64,000 nucleotides of DNA from Halodesulfovibrio aestuarii (GCF_050571805.1 NZ_CP192219.1), one strand, 5' to 3'; positions 37,507-46,101 are shown, counted from the first letter of the stretch. Translations and numbers: made by a program. Notes: generated by a model not told the origin, from the letters alone.

Positions 37507-37890
37507 CTAAGAACGATGTGAATTATGTACATTTGCTGCATCGTGAACTTTAAACATGAGCTCATCGATATCTGCAGGTTTTAACAAATAGTCATAGGCA
37601 CCAAGAGCCATTCCACTGATCGCAACCTCCAGATCTGCGTGACCTGTCAGCATAATTACTTCCACGTCAGGCATCATTTCTTTGATCCGACGCAATGTTT
37701 CAATGCCGTCAATGCCCGGCATTTTCACATCCAAAACAACCACTTTTACAGGTTCTTCTTTCAACATTTCCAACGCTTCCAAGCCGGAGGATGCAACGCT
37801 TGCAGAAACATTTCTCCGTTCCAGTCTGCGCGCGATTACGGACAAGAAATCCGGCTCATCATCGACTAATAAAATTTTCAGTTCTTCCAT
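37507..37890 (-). CDS. Single-domain response regulator (receiver only)
   Basis: A 127-residue CheY-like receiver with acidic pair D10-D11, phosphoacceptor D54 (VVVLDVKMPG), conserved Thr in MLTGHAD and Lys in LLKPADIDEL. There is no output domain, so it acts by protein contact or as a phosphate relay. It lies between the kinase gene (27-base gap) and the permease gene (43-base gap) and is very similar in layout to the receiver at 42972. Confidence 0.93.
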   Translation of the reverse strand: MEELKILLVDDEPDFLSVIARRLERRNVSASVASSGLEALEMLKEEPVKVVVLDVKMPGIDGIETLRRIKEMMPDVEVIMLTGHADLEVAISGMALGAYDYLLKPADIDELMFKVHDAANVHNSHRS

Positions 37891-37917
37891 TTGGTTACTC
37901 CTCCTTGATCTGAACGC

Positions 37918-39282
37918 TTACAACGCAGGCAGAGCATCTACAGCTGCCACCGGTAAAGTCAGTGTAAAGCTGCTTCCTTTATCGGGACTTGATTGCACAG
38001 AAAGGTTTCCGTCGTTTCGTCTTGCAAGAGAATAGGAGATTGACAATCCAAGACCGGTGCCCTGCCCAGCTGCCTTGGTGGTGAAAAATGGTTCAAAGAT
38101 TCTATTTTTAAGCTCACGGGACAACCCGAGCCCTGTATCGGTCACACGAATAAGAACCGCGTGCTTTGTACTGAAGGTAGAAACAATAACGTTCCGCTCT
38201 TCCCTGTTGCTTACGGCAACAGCATCAATGGCATTGTTAATGACATTCAATAAGATCTGCTGGACATGTCCTGCTGATGCATACGCAGGCACAAAGGCAT
38301 TAAATTGAGTTTTGATCTTAATCCCGAGTTCCGCAGCCTTCGGCTGTGAAAGGTGCACAACATCCTCAACAACGCTATTCACATCAACTGCCGTTTTATT
38401 CTCTGCGCCCTTACGCGACATCCTGAGCAAACCATGTATTATTTCAGCACATCGCTTTCCTTGTTTGCGCATCACATCCAATGAGGCATCCATTTCTGAA
38501 AATGTTCCGCACAAGACCTTTCTTGGTTCTTTCTCCACCAGCGCTACCTGCTCCTGAAGATCTTCGAGCAACTCCTTAACCCAGCCTGCTTCCTGAATAA
38601 TGATGGCAAGAGGTGTATTAATTTCGTGTGCGATTCCGGCAACGACCCTTGTCTGAGCAGACAGCCTGTTGGCCTCTATTAATTTTTGCTCAAGTTTTTC
38701 CCGCAACAGCGTCTCCTGAGCGAGTTTTTCATGAACAAAGCTTGAGAAAATTATGGAGTTAAAAATGGCTGTAATAAGAAGGGAGAAGAACAATGTCAGG
38801 CACAGACCGAATGAAAAGGTTGCACCGGGAAGCAGTGACTCGATAGAAACTCCGTAAAAGACACTGCCAGATCCCGGTACAAACACATGAAGCCATACGC
38901 TGGAGCTTGGTAGTGGCAACATGGGGGCGTATATTGAGCTTGAATGATCACCATTCTGACTGTGAACTTCCTCCACCAGTCGTTGTTGCTCATCTGTATC
39001 TTCAATGTTTGAAGCTGTTATTTTCTGGGATTCATTTTGGACTATCCACTGGCCATCCGGAAGCAGCATTGACAGTTTCCGACGCATAGCCTGCGTTGTA
39101 AGAACTTCTTTGTTCTCCATCATTGCCTGCGCGTATCGAAGTGCGGGAGCTGCAGCATCGTCCAGATAGTTTTGAACAACCCGACTGCATAGAGCCACGG
39201 AAAGAATAAAAAGCGGGCCAATGCCTATCAGGAAAATTCTTGCTGCAAGCCAGCGGAAGGAGTTATGCGAGGAAATATACAT
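37918..39282 (-). CDS. Membrane sensor histidine kinase, first gene of the TauE operon
   Basis: A 454-residue kinase with two transmembrane helices (about 12-32 and 162-187) flanking a roughly 125-residue periplasmic sensor of unknown fold. A HisKA domain follows with the phospho-His in GIAHEINTPLAIII, then a HATPase with N box ILLNVINNAIDAV, G1 DTGLGLS and G2 GTGLGLSISYSL. The ribosome site GGAAGGAG precedes the ATG. Transcription should start at the sigma-54 promoter about 385 bases upstream. It is probably paired with the receiver immediately downstream. Confidence 0.92.
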   Translation of the reverse strand: MYISSHNSFRWLAARIFLIGIGPLFILSVALCSRVVQNYLDDAAAPALRYAQAMMENKEVLTTQAMRRKLSMLLPDGQWIVQNESQKITASNIEDTDEQQRLVEEVHSQNGDHSSSIYAPMLPLPSSSVWLHVFVPGSGSVFYGVSIESLLPGATFSFGLCLTLFFSLLITAIFNSIIFSSFVHEKLAQETLLREKLEQKLIEANRLSAQTRVVAGIAHEINTPLAIIIQEAGWVKELLEDLQEQVALVEKEPRKVLCGTFSEMDASLDVMRKQGKRCAEIIHGLLRMSRKGAENKTAVDVNSVVEDVVHLSQPKAAELGIKIKTQFNAFVPAYASAGHVQQILLNVINNAIDAVAVSNREERNVIVSTFSTKHAVLIRVTDTGLGLSRELKNRIFEPFFTTKAAGQGTGLGLSISYSLARRNDGNLSVQSSPDKGSSFTLTLPVAAVDALPAL

Positions 39283-39286
39283 ACAT

Positions 39287-39655
39287 TTACTCCTTCCGCG
39301 TGGCTTTGCATGACAACAGGAATCGAATTAAGCCAACACTATGCCTGACAATCAAAAGCCTTTGCTGATGATACAAAGCAGTAACGTTAGCCAACATACG
39401 GGGAATCGTTGAAATAAAGCGGTATGCAATGCAGCTACTTATAATGCTATACGCCTCGAAAAAGATAGAAACCGTAGTAAAAGATGTGCTCATATCTTTC
39501 TGGCTAACTACGGAAAACATAGATCTACTGGCGAGGTTCCCTGTCCCGTCGAAGGAAAAAAAGATGATGTCGCTCTTTTTATCCCACATGCTAGAATAAC
39601 GGGCTTGGGCACCAAGCGCTGTCGAGAAGTTATATATAGTTACATTGCATACCAT
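39287..39655 (-). other. Long leader with an open frame of 122 codons, probably not translated
   Basis: Between the sigma-54 start site (about 39655) and the kinase gene. An open frame spans the whole leader, but its ATG has no ribosome site, would sit at or next to the transcript 5' end, and its composition (many Ser, Ile, Cys) is not protein-like. It ends inside the kinase ribosome site (GGAGTAA). More likely it is a long 5' untranslated region; a leaderless small protein cannot be excluded. Confidence 0.3.
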
Positions 39656-39666
39656 GCATTGTATTA

Positions 39667-39682
39667 GGCAAGCGCTGTGCCA
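39667..39682 (-). promoter_or_regulatory. Sigma-54 (-24/-12) promoter of the TauE operon
   Basis: On the minus strand TGGCAC-N5-TTGC (TGGCACAGCGCTTGCC), an exact match to the RpoN consensus elements and spacing. It drives the operon from kinase to PEP-synthase-like gene. The sigma-54 activator encoded just upstream is the obvious candidate to open it. Confidence 0.85.
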
Positions 39683-39744
39683 AACTTATCCGACACTAGC
39701 AAAACATCTAACACACCAATTATATTGATTTTTTAAACAAACAA

Positions 39745-39781
39745 AAAAAGGAGCACACCTCATTTGGGCGCACTCCTTTGT
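39745..39781 (-). terminator. Second terminator after the NtrC-type gene
   Basis: Stem AAAGGAGTGCGCC with GGTGTGCTCCTTT on the minus strand (two G-T pairs, 7-base loop), followed by T7. It lies between the activator gene and the sigma-54 promoter. Confidence 0.7.
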
Positions 39782-39875
39782 CAGGTTCTTTTACAATTGA
39801 TGTAATTTTTTTTTACAGTTCAACACGTTGATTTCTTATAAGGACAGTCATGTTCCCTCTGGCCTTTCTTAGGCA

Positions 39876-39908
39876 CAAAAAAAGGGCTGCTACCCTAGCA
39901 CCCCTTTC
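39876..39908 (-). terminator. Terminator of the NtrC-type operon
   Basis: Minus-strand stem AAGGGGTGCTA / TAGCAGCCCTT with one mismatch and a three-base loop, followed by T7. It insulates the upstream signalling operon from the sigma-54 promoter. Confidence 0.8.
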
Positions 39909-39974
39909 ACACATTCTTATTACGCCCCCATAACAGTTGGGACGATATTGTAGGCCGTTAGACAGCTACTACTG

Positions 39975-41375
39975 CTAGCTACCGCCATGTTCCTTCAACC
40001 CATACTTTTCAATCCGTCCGAGTAACGTCGGTCTGGACATACCAAGCAATTTAGCGGCGCGAGTTTTATTCCACGAAGCCAGTTCCAATGCCTCGGTGAT
40101 CACAATTGCGCCAAAACGGTCCGCCAGAGTTTCAAACGTCTTATCATGATGCTCGGTCAGTAACGTACGAGTTACCCATGCACGAACATCGTCTTCGTCT
40201 CCTGCCGACTGGTGAGAGACAGCAGCACCTTCTACAAGCTTCACAAAATCATCTTTGTCGAGCGGAAGTCCACGGCTGAATATCAATGCCTTATGCATTT
40301 TATTGCTTAACTCACGGACATTCCCGGGCCACGAATATTTCTGCATCATTGCCAGAGCTTCTTCTGTCAAACCGGGATTATGCATAGCGGATGCGCTGGC
40401 ATGCATAGAAAGAAAATGTTCAGCCAACATCGCAATATCCTCAGTACGTTCACGAATGGGAGGAAGTGTGAGATTAACCACATTCAAGCGATAGTACAGG
40501 TCTTCCCTAAATTCACCATTGGCAACAGCTTGCTCCAAGTCTTTATTCGTGGCTGCAAGAACCCGAACGTCAACAGAGATAGGCTGACTACCGCCCAAGC
40601 GTTCAACTTGCCGTTCCTGCAACAGCCGCAAAATCTTAGCTTGAATTGAAGTCGGCATATCTCCGATTTCATCAAGGAAGACAGTTCCGCCATTTGCTAA
40701 TTCAATTTTCCCTGCTTTACGATGGGAGGCACCAGTGAACGCGCCCTTTTCGTAGCCGAAAAGCTCACTCTCAAGCAACGTATCCGGAATAGCCACGCAG
40801 TTAATAACCTGAAATGGCGATTTTGAACGCAAACTATGTTTATGGATAGCCTGCGCTACAAGCTCCTTGCCTGTGCCGGATTCTCCACGAATAAGTATGG
40901 TTGCATCTGTTGGCGCAGCACGTCCTATCCTTTTACAGACATCCTGCATGGCTCTGCTTTTCCCTAAAAGAATAGGAGTATTCGCAGGCATGGGGGGAGT
41001 ACTGGCATTAGCAGAAGCAACCTGTATCGCTTTTTCAATCAGGGATAAAATCTCAGGAACATCAAAGGGCTTCATGACATAATCAAACGCACCCATTTTT
41101 GTTGATTCAATAGCGGTATCAGTGGTGCCGTACGCAGTCATAATTAAAACCGGTAAATCAGAATACAGTGCGCGCAACGCTTTAAAGGTCTCAAGCCCAT
41201 TCATACCCGGGAGACGAACATCAAGCACTGCGATATCCGGTCTGTCCCTCTCGGCCAGTTCAACGCCCGTTTCTCCACAATGCGCCTCCACAACATCATA
41301 TCCTTCTGCATGAAGAATATTCTGGAAGCTTTTGCGCAACTGAGCGTCATCATCCACTAAGAGAATTTTTGCCAT
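39975..41375 (-). CDS. NtrC-family sigma-54-dependent response regulator
   Basis: Enhancer-binding activator of 466 residues. Receiver domain 1-120 with phosphoacceptor D52 (AVLDVRLPG) and Lys in VMKPFDVPE. AAA+ domain about 140-380 with Walker A GESGTGKE, the sigma-54 contact loop GAFTGA, Walker B GGTVFLDEIGDMP and the arginine finger region. The Fis-type helix-turn-helix at the C-terminus reads NKTRAAKLLGMSRPTLLGRI. All features needed to drive RpoN promoters are present. Its start overlaps the upstream kinase gene by 19 bases, marking that kinase as its partner. Likely targets are the -24/-12 promoters at 39667 and 45619. Confidence 0.96.
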   Translation of the reverse strand: MAKILLVDDDAQLRKSFQNILHAEGYDVVEAHCGETGVELAERDRPDIAVLDVRLPGMNGLETFKALRALYSDLPVLIMTAYGTTDTAIESTKMGAFDYVMKPFDVPEILSLIEKAIQVASANASTPPMPANTPILLGKSRAMQDVCKRIGRAAPTDATILIRGESGTGKELVAQAIHKHSLRSKSPFQVINCVAIPDTLLESELFGYEKGAFTGASHRKAGKIELANGGTVFLDEIGDMPTSIQAKILRLLQERQVERLGGSQPISVDVRVLAATNKDLEQAVANGEFREDLYYRLNVVNLTLPPIRERTEDIAMLAEHFLSMHASASAMHNPGLTEEALAMMQKYSWPGNVRELSNKMHKALIFSRGLPLDKDDFVKLVEGAAVSHQSAGDEDDVRAWVTRTLLTEHHDKTFETLADRFGAIVITEALELASWNKTRAAKLLGMSRPTLLGRIEKYGLKEHGGS

Positions 41376-42841
41376 GTGGTCCCTCGTGTTACAGGAAGTG
41401 CGAGTAAAAATGCTGTGCCCTGATTTTCAGATGAAGTTACATGCAACCAGCCGCCGTGCTCTTCCACAATACGTTTTGCAATGGCAAGCCCGAGCCCTGA
41501 GCCTTCTTCCTTTGTACTGAAAAAAGGTTCAAATATTTTCTCAAGAACATCCTCGGCAATTCCCGGTCCTGTATCTTCAATCCTGATAAAAACAATCGTT
41601 CCCAAAGGCTCAACTATATCCGTTTTCTCCGTAATGGTTATCGAGCCTCCCTGAACCATTGCATCACATGCATTCAGAATCAAGTTAACAAGTGTCTCCT
41701 TTAACTGCCCGCCATCAATAGGAATAGCCGGAAGTAACCCTGTCCGCTCTACAGACACACGCACCTGCTGTGATTCAAACCGGTGTTTAAGAAGCTTCAG
41801 CGCCATATCAACAACTTCGGACGGACTTTGGAGTTTTGCCTTCAATTCCGGACGGCGTGAAAATTCAAGAAAATTTTTCATTATATTATCAATATGCAGA
41901 ATCTCTTCACTCACAACACCAAAATCTTCCTGCTGCTGTTCATCCAGTTCCAGTGAACGTTCCAAAGAAAAAAGTCGCATTTTTACAGAGGTAAGTGGAT
42001 TACGGATTGAATGCGCAACTCCTGCTGCAAGTTTACCGACCAGCACCATTTTTTCCGACTGCATAAGTGTCTCTTTATTCGCATCAAGTTCCTTCTGGGT
42101 ATCGTCAATATGCATAATCAACGATTCTAGCTTATTACTTAGTGCAAGCACATCGTTCTTTGTAGAAGGAGAAGTACTATCGCAGACATCATCAGTGGCA
42201 TGAGCAAGGGTTCTAATTGGATCAAGAATTTTTCTGTATAAAAAGACGATTAACAACAGCTCAATAATTGCTGATAAAATCAAACCGCCCGTAATGACAT
42301 TACTAACTATTTTCGCTTCTTCCGAAAAATTCTTACGATTCTGCTCAATCGCCTGTTCATAAAGTGCCCTGAATTCTTTGCATAAAAGCAAAAGCGTACT
42401 GAACTCATCACGAATCTTCCAATGCAGTTCTGCCCCGACTTTCGACCTTCTCTGCTTGTAGTTTTCAATTACTACTTTTCTACTTGCATCGTACGTTGCA
42501 TACAACCTCTCAAGCTTAGAAAGAACAAGTAAACTTTCTTCAGAAAAAGCAGATTCTTTTACTTTGCTAAGCCGCTCTTCAAAAAGTACACGCTTCCGAT
42601 CCAACTCTTTCAGCCATGAATCATCATGCGAAAGTAAGTAGTAGGTAGTATCGCCTTTTTGCTCCATAAGCGCTGCGGACAGACCATGTGATGCTTCCAA
42701 TGCTTCTACATTTTTAGCAGAAAGCTGTACCTGAAGACTTTGCGTCCGGTTTGTATACCACAATGTTATGCCCGCACCTGCCAGGTTCAGACCAATAACA
42801 CAGAACAATAGCAACGCTATTCTGGTGCGTAATGAAAGCAT
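41357..42841 (-). CDS. Sensor histidine kinase, partner of the NtrC-type regulator
   Basis: A 494-residue membrane kinase. Two transmembrane helices (about 9-30 and 180-203) enclose a mostly helical periplasmic domain resembling a four-helix bundle. A HAMP-like segment and coiled coil follow, then HisKA with phospho-His in GVAHSIRNPLTSVKM and HATPase with N box NLILNACDAMV, G1 DTGPGIA and G2 GSGLGLAIAKRI. The start was set at the ATG 8 bases after AAGGG; a TTG at 42895 would add 18 residues without a ribosome site. Overlap with the regulator gene implies coupled translation. Confidence 0.92.
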   Translation of the reverse strand: MLSLRTRIALLLFCVIGLNLAGAGITLWYTNRTQSLQVQLSAKNVEALEASHGLSAALMEQKGDTTYYLLSHDDSWLKELDRKRVLFEERLSKVKESAFSEESLLVLSKLERLYATYDASRKVVIENYKQRRSKVGAELHWKIRDEFSTLLLLCKEFRALYEQAIEQNRKNFSEEAKIVSNVITGGLILSAIIELLLIVFLYRKILDPIRTLAHATDDVCDSTSPSTKNDVLALSNKLESLIMHIDDTQKELDANKETLMQSEKMVLVGKLAAGVAHSIRNPLTSVKMRLFSLERSLELDEQQQEDFGVVSEEILHIDNIMKNFLEFSRRPELKAKLQSPSEVVDMALKLLKHRFESQQVRVSVERTGLLPAIPIDGGQLKETLVNLILNACDAMVQGGSITITEKTDIVEPLGTIVFIRIEDTGPGIAEDVLEKIFEPFFSTKEEGSGLGLAIAKRIVEEHGGWLHVTSSENQGTAFLLALPVTRGTTWQKFS

Positions 42842-42971
42842 ACTCACAACCCTTCTGACTGTTTCGATAAAAAGATAACGGGCCGACCTTATCAATCAGG
42901 TAGACCCATTATACAAGTACGCCAATGCCATAAACAAGATTTACCCTGTGCATTCCACACAGAAAGTATCA

Positions 42972-43352
42972 CTACGATTCCACACTTATCTGCTCGTACG
43001 CTGCCATGATCGTTATGATAAGTGTTTCAAAATCTACAGGTTTTGTCATGTAAGCAAAAGCGCCTAATTGCATCGCCTGTGTTTTTTCTTTTTCACCACC
43101 ATGCCCTGTTACTATAATGACCTGTACGTTCGGATAATTTTCTTTGACTCTTTCGAGCACCTCCAGTCCGTTAATGCCCGGCATCATAATGTCGAGCAGC
43201 ATGACATCCGGCACTCCTTCTTCAACAATCGACAACGCTGTTTCACCATTAAACGCAACGGTAGAGCCAAAATCGCGCAGACGTAAACGCTCTGCAAGAG
43301 TTTCTACAAAGTCCTGTTCATCATCCACCAGTAATAGTTTTATTTCGCGCAT
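42972..43352 (-). CDS. Single-domain response regulator (receiver only)
   Basis: A 126-residue CheY-like receiver with D10-D11, phosphoacceptor D54 (VMLLDIMMPG), IVTGHGGE and MTKPVDFETL. No output domain. It lies between the 126-residue unknown protein and the NtrC-pair kinase, and resembles the receiver at 37507, suggesting the two operons arose partly by duplication or share phosphotransfer partners. Ribosome site GTTGAGGTTGAG. Confidence 0.92.
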   Translation of the reverse strand: MREIKLLLVDDEQDFVETLAERLRLRDFGSTVAFNGETALSIVEEGVPDVMLLDIMMPGINGLEVLERVKENYPNVQVIIVTGHGGEKEKTQAMQLGAFAYMTKPVDFETLIITIMAAYEQISVES

Positions 43353-43370
43353 CTCAACCTCAACTCCACG

Positions 43371-43751
43371 TTAAATGGTTACTAGACCATAGCGTATTTG
43401 ATCCTGTCTAAGTCCCACTGTTTCCATAAAGGACATAAACTCGTACTGCTGTTGAACTTGCGGAGACTCTTTACCCATAAGCTGCTGTGCAACATCCAGA
43501 TGTCCAGCTTCTGCAAACGTCATTGGAACAAAGTAGTTATCCATCGCATCGAAAACAACATTTGCGCCTTCACTACCAACACGCAAAGCCACGTTGCCCT
43601 CTGCCATTGCTACGGCCACCATCTGTTCTTCGAACCACCCTTCTGCAGGGCTTGGTAGTTTTGCAATATCCCGTGCTATGGAATGAAAACCTGCTTCTGC
43701 AAATGTAGCTGCTGTAAACGAATCTTCAAGAAACATAATAACATTCTGCAT
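43371..43751 (-). CDS. Conserved-looking small protein with internal duplication
   Basis: Unrecognised cytoplasmic protein of 126 residues with no signal or membrane segment. It contains an internal repeat: TFAEAGFHSIARDI near residue 16 and TFAEAGHLDVAQQL near residue 77, each preceded by a short acidic segment, so it is probably two copies of a helical hairpin. The ribosome site AAGGAGG is strong. Encoded between a Cache-type kinase and a receiver, it is probably a signalling accessory, for example a kinase modulator; this is inference from position only. Confidence 0.8.
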   Translation of the reverse strand: MQNVIMFLEDSFTAATFAEAGFHSIARDIAKLPSPAEGWFEEQMVAVAMAEGNVALRVGSEGANVVFDAMDNYFVPMTFAEAGHLDVAQQLMGKESPQVQQQYEFMSFMETVGLRQDQIRYGLVTI

Positions 43752-43837
43752 GACGACCTCCTTAATGCACTACTGTTACTGACACATACACCGCAGACAT
43801 GGGCAGTATCAGCAAAAGCCATTTTTTAACCGTAAAT

Positions 43838-45553
43838 TTATGCCCTTACCGGCTCAGCTGATAACGGCAATGTTATTGTGAAAACACTGCCGGTACCGAG
43901 ATGACTGGTCACTGAAATATCACCACCCAACTTTTGGATAATACCGTACGAAATAGCTAATCCCAGCCCGTTTCCGGCATTTCTCTTTGTAGTAAAAAAT
44001 GGTTCAAAAATACGACGCATAGTATCTTCACTCATACCGCAGCCATCATCGCCGATAACAATTTCGACCCCGTTTTCTACGGTCTTACTTTCAATATATA
44101 TTACGCCGCCTTCCTTAACTGCTTCCAAGGAATTGCTAACAATATTAAGAAATACTTGCTGCAACTGCCCCTTGTCGGATTCAATTTCAGAGAGTGTTTC
44201 TTCCAGCATCAGATTTATGGATATTGAACGTTTTGTGATCTCTTTTTCTAAAAATTCAAGAACCTCACTCACAATCTCGTTCACATTCAACCATTCATTT
44301 TTGGCTTCAACCTTACGGGCAAAGCCAAGCAACCTATGTGTAATAGCGCTGCATCGTTCAACAGAGGAAGTAATCCCGCTAATCTGCCGTTCAAGCACGC
44401 TGGTTGCATCCGTCACAGGCGATCGCGCTAATATATCAGACATCAGTCCTGATTTTTCTTTTATGACCGCAAGCGGGTTGTTAATTTCATGTGCTACCCC
44501 CGCAGCAAGTCGCCCAATTGACGATAGTTTCTGCGTATGCTCAATATCCCTCAGAATATTTTCGCGGCACTCATCCGCAAACATCAATTGCCGAATCAGT
44601 ACATTTGTCAGCCCGAAGGCTACGATGGTGATTAAGACTGCACCGCCGATAAGAACAACCAGCAAGTCGGTTCGCAAAGAGAACCATGCCCCCGTAGCCT
44701 GTAAGGCAGGGCGCACCGCCATTAAGATAAATTCTGGCTGTACAAAATTCACGTACGCCGCAGAATATTTTTCCTTATTTACCGTCACGAGGGCATTGCC
44801 CCCCCGATACTCTGCATGAGGTAATTCGAATGGAACAGAACTCAGAACCGAGCCGAACAATCGGGATTCTGTCTGCAACACTCTATTTTTATTAAGCAGA
44901 AAGGCATCTACACCGGGAGCAAGATCCATAAATGAAATAAGTTTTGAAAACGGCTCTGTTGCGATAGTCGCACGCAGAATCCACGGCTCTCCGCCTGCAG
45001 TTACGCTTTCAACCGCGATAGCTATATGCGGAAGTTTGCGATAGCCCAAAAAAACACTGCTTATGTATGTCCCGCGCACTCTTGTTTCATTGAACCAGTC
45101 GTGCTCCGAGTAATCATTCCCCAAAAGATTATAGGGACCGGCATACGCTACTTGCTTTCCTTCCGAATTGATCAGTCCCAAATCCACAAGCCCTTCAAAT
45201 TCCCCTTTTGCCGTATGAAATATTTTCCGAAGGTTCTGAGAGTCTGAAAGCTCTTCAAAATCATGTGTTGCTGCAATAAAGCTCACAGCAGACAGCCGTT
45301 CATTTAAATACAATTCAAAAGAATATTTTGTTTTATTCACCAGGCTCAGCATGGACAAACGCTGCTCTTTATCCAATGATGACTTATAAATATGAAAATT
45401 GATCAATGCCATAAGGCATAATGGAACAAGCGCAACCATTCCGAACAGACCAATCATTTTGAACCGCAAAACATTGTACCGCCGTAATCCGGCTTCCTCT
45501 TTTGGGACAAAGTTTGTCACGAATATTTTTGATAACCGTTTTAATGCAATCAT
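43838..45553 (-). CDS. Cache-domain sensor histidine kinase
   Basis: A 571-residue membrane kinase with a transmembrane helix at about 33-53, a large periplasmic double-Cache sensor (about 60-295; GLINSEGKQVAYAGPY, DWFNETRVRG), a second helix at about 300-322, and HisKA with phospho-His in GVAHEINNPLAVI. The HATPase has QVFLNIVSNSLEAV, DDGCGMS and GNGLGLAISYGI. Cache domains bind small ligands such as organic acids or amines. It is first in the upstream signalling operon, about 55 bases after the start point predicted for the sigma-54 promoter at 45619. Confidence 0.93.
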   Translation of the reverse strand: MIALKRLSKIFVTNFVPKEEAGLRRYNVLRFKMIGLFGMVALVPLCLMALINFHIYKSSLDKEQRLSMLSLVNKTKYSFELYLNERLSAVSFIAATHDFEELSDSQNLRKIFHTAKGEFEGLVDLGLINSEGKQVAYAGPYNLLGNDYSEHDWFNETRVRGTYISSVFLGYRKLPHIAIAVESVTAGGEPWILRATIATEPFSKLISFMDLAPGVDAFLLNKNRVLQTESRLFGSVLSSVPFELPHAEYRGGNALVTVNKEKYSAAYVNFVQPEFILMAVRPALQATGAWFSLRTDLLVVLIGGAVLITIVAFGLTNVLIRQLMFADECRENILRDIEHTQKLSSIGRLAAGVAHEINNPLAVIKEKSGLMSDILARSPVTDATSVLERQISGITSSVERCSAITHRLLGFARKVEAKNEWLNVNEIVSEVLEFLEKEITKRSISINLMLEETLSEIESDKGQLQQVFLNIVSNSLEAVKEGGVIYIESKTVENGVEIVIGDDGCGMSEDTMRRIFEPFFTTKRNAGNGLGLAISYGIIQKLGGDISVTSHLGTGSVFTITLPLSAEPVRA

Positions 45554-45618
45554 CTGCTGTATCCACGCTATATAAAGTCATTACAGGGATTATGTTCACG
45601 CTACTCAATGGGATAAAA

Positions 45619-45633
45619 GCAAAAGGTGTACCA
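45619..45633 (-). promoter_or_regulatory. Sigma-54 (-24/-12) promoter of the Cache-kinase operon
   Basis: Minus strand TGGTACACCTTTTGC, with the invariant GG and GC separated by 10 bases as RpoN requires. The operon it serves encodes its own sigma-54 activator, implying autoregulation. Confidence 0.7.
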
Positions 45634-45686
45634 CAACTTTATTCTTTTAATACAGCATATTACGAATATTCTTTTTTTGATTACAT

Positions 45687-45730
45687 AAAAAAAACGTCAG
45701 GTCTTTTTACAATCGTAAAAAAAACTGACG
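45687..45730 (-). terminator. Minus-strand terminator upstream of the Cache-kinase promoter
   Basis: Interrupted stem: CGTCAG pairs with CTGACG (45695-45700, 45725-45730) and TTTTTAC with GTAAAAA inside it, followed on the minus strand by T8. It closes a short minus-strand transcript of unknown content starting upstream. Confidence 0.65.
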
Positions 45731-45745
45731 AATACATACCCATTA

Positions 45746-45835
45746 TTACGGCGAGTAATCTTTCCAATTCCGAGGCGCTATTTTGGGAGAAATAAGCATA
45801 CAAAAAAAGATACTCACCACTGACTCCGCAGCCAA
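45746..45835 (-). CDS. Possible 29-residue membrane peptide
   Basis: Short frame starting with TTG five bases after a strong AGGAGG and ending 16 bases before a minus-strand terminator. The peptide has one hydrophobic stretch (VVSIFFCMLI) then a basic tail (PRNWKDYSP), as in small single-span membrane proteins. No homologue is known to me, and the non-ATG start and lack of a clear promoter keep this tentative. Confidence 0.25.
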   Translation of the reverse strand: MAAESVVSIFFCMLISPKIAPRNWKDYSP

Positions 45836-46101
45836 CGGTACCTCCTTTTCGCTCAAAAATATGCGGCACATACATTACTATTACTGCCACGCAGCAAGGG
45901 CGTTATGATGAGATTTTCAAGCTCCCAAGCCCCCTCCACAACATTATGGCTCCTCGACCTACGCATTACCCTCACGGAATCACACAGAAAGCACCATTCC
46001 AGAGGAAACAAGTTCCAAAATTCTAATTGGTCTTTTCACGCCAGCGCCGTATATTTTTATAATACCTGTTTTTTATAACCTAAACTCCTTAGGAGTCAGC
46101 C

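Noticed and set aside
45502..45795. Plus-strand open frame of 97 codons antisense to the Cache-kinase start
   Set aside because: It overlaps the kinase gene and its sigma-54 promoter, has no ribosome site, and its sequence is AT-driven.
45681..45890. Minus-strand open frame of 69 codons ending in the terminator
   Set aside because: No ribosome site at its start; the only good ribosome site here fits another frame (the 29-codon candidate).
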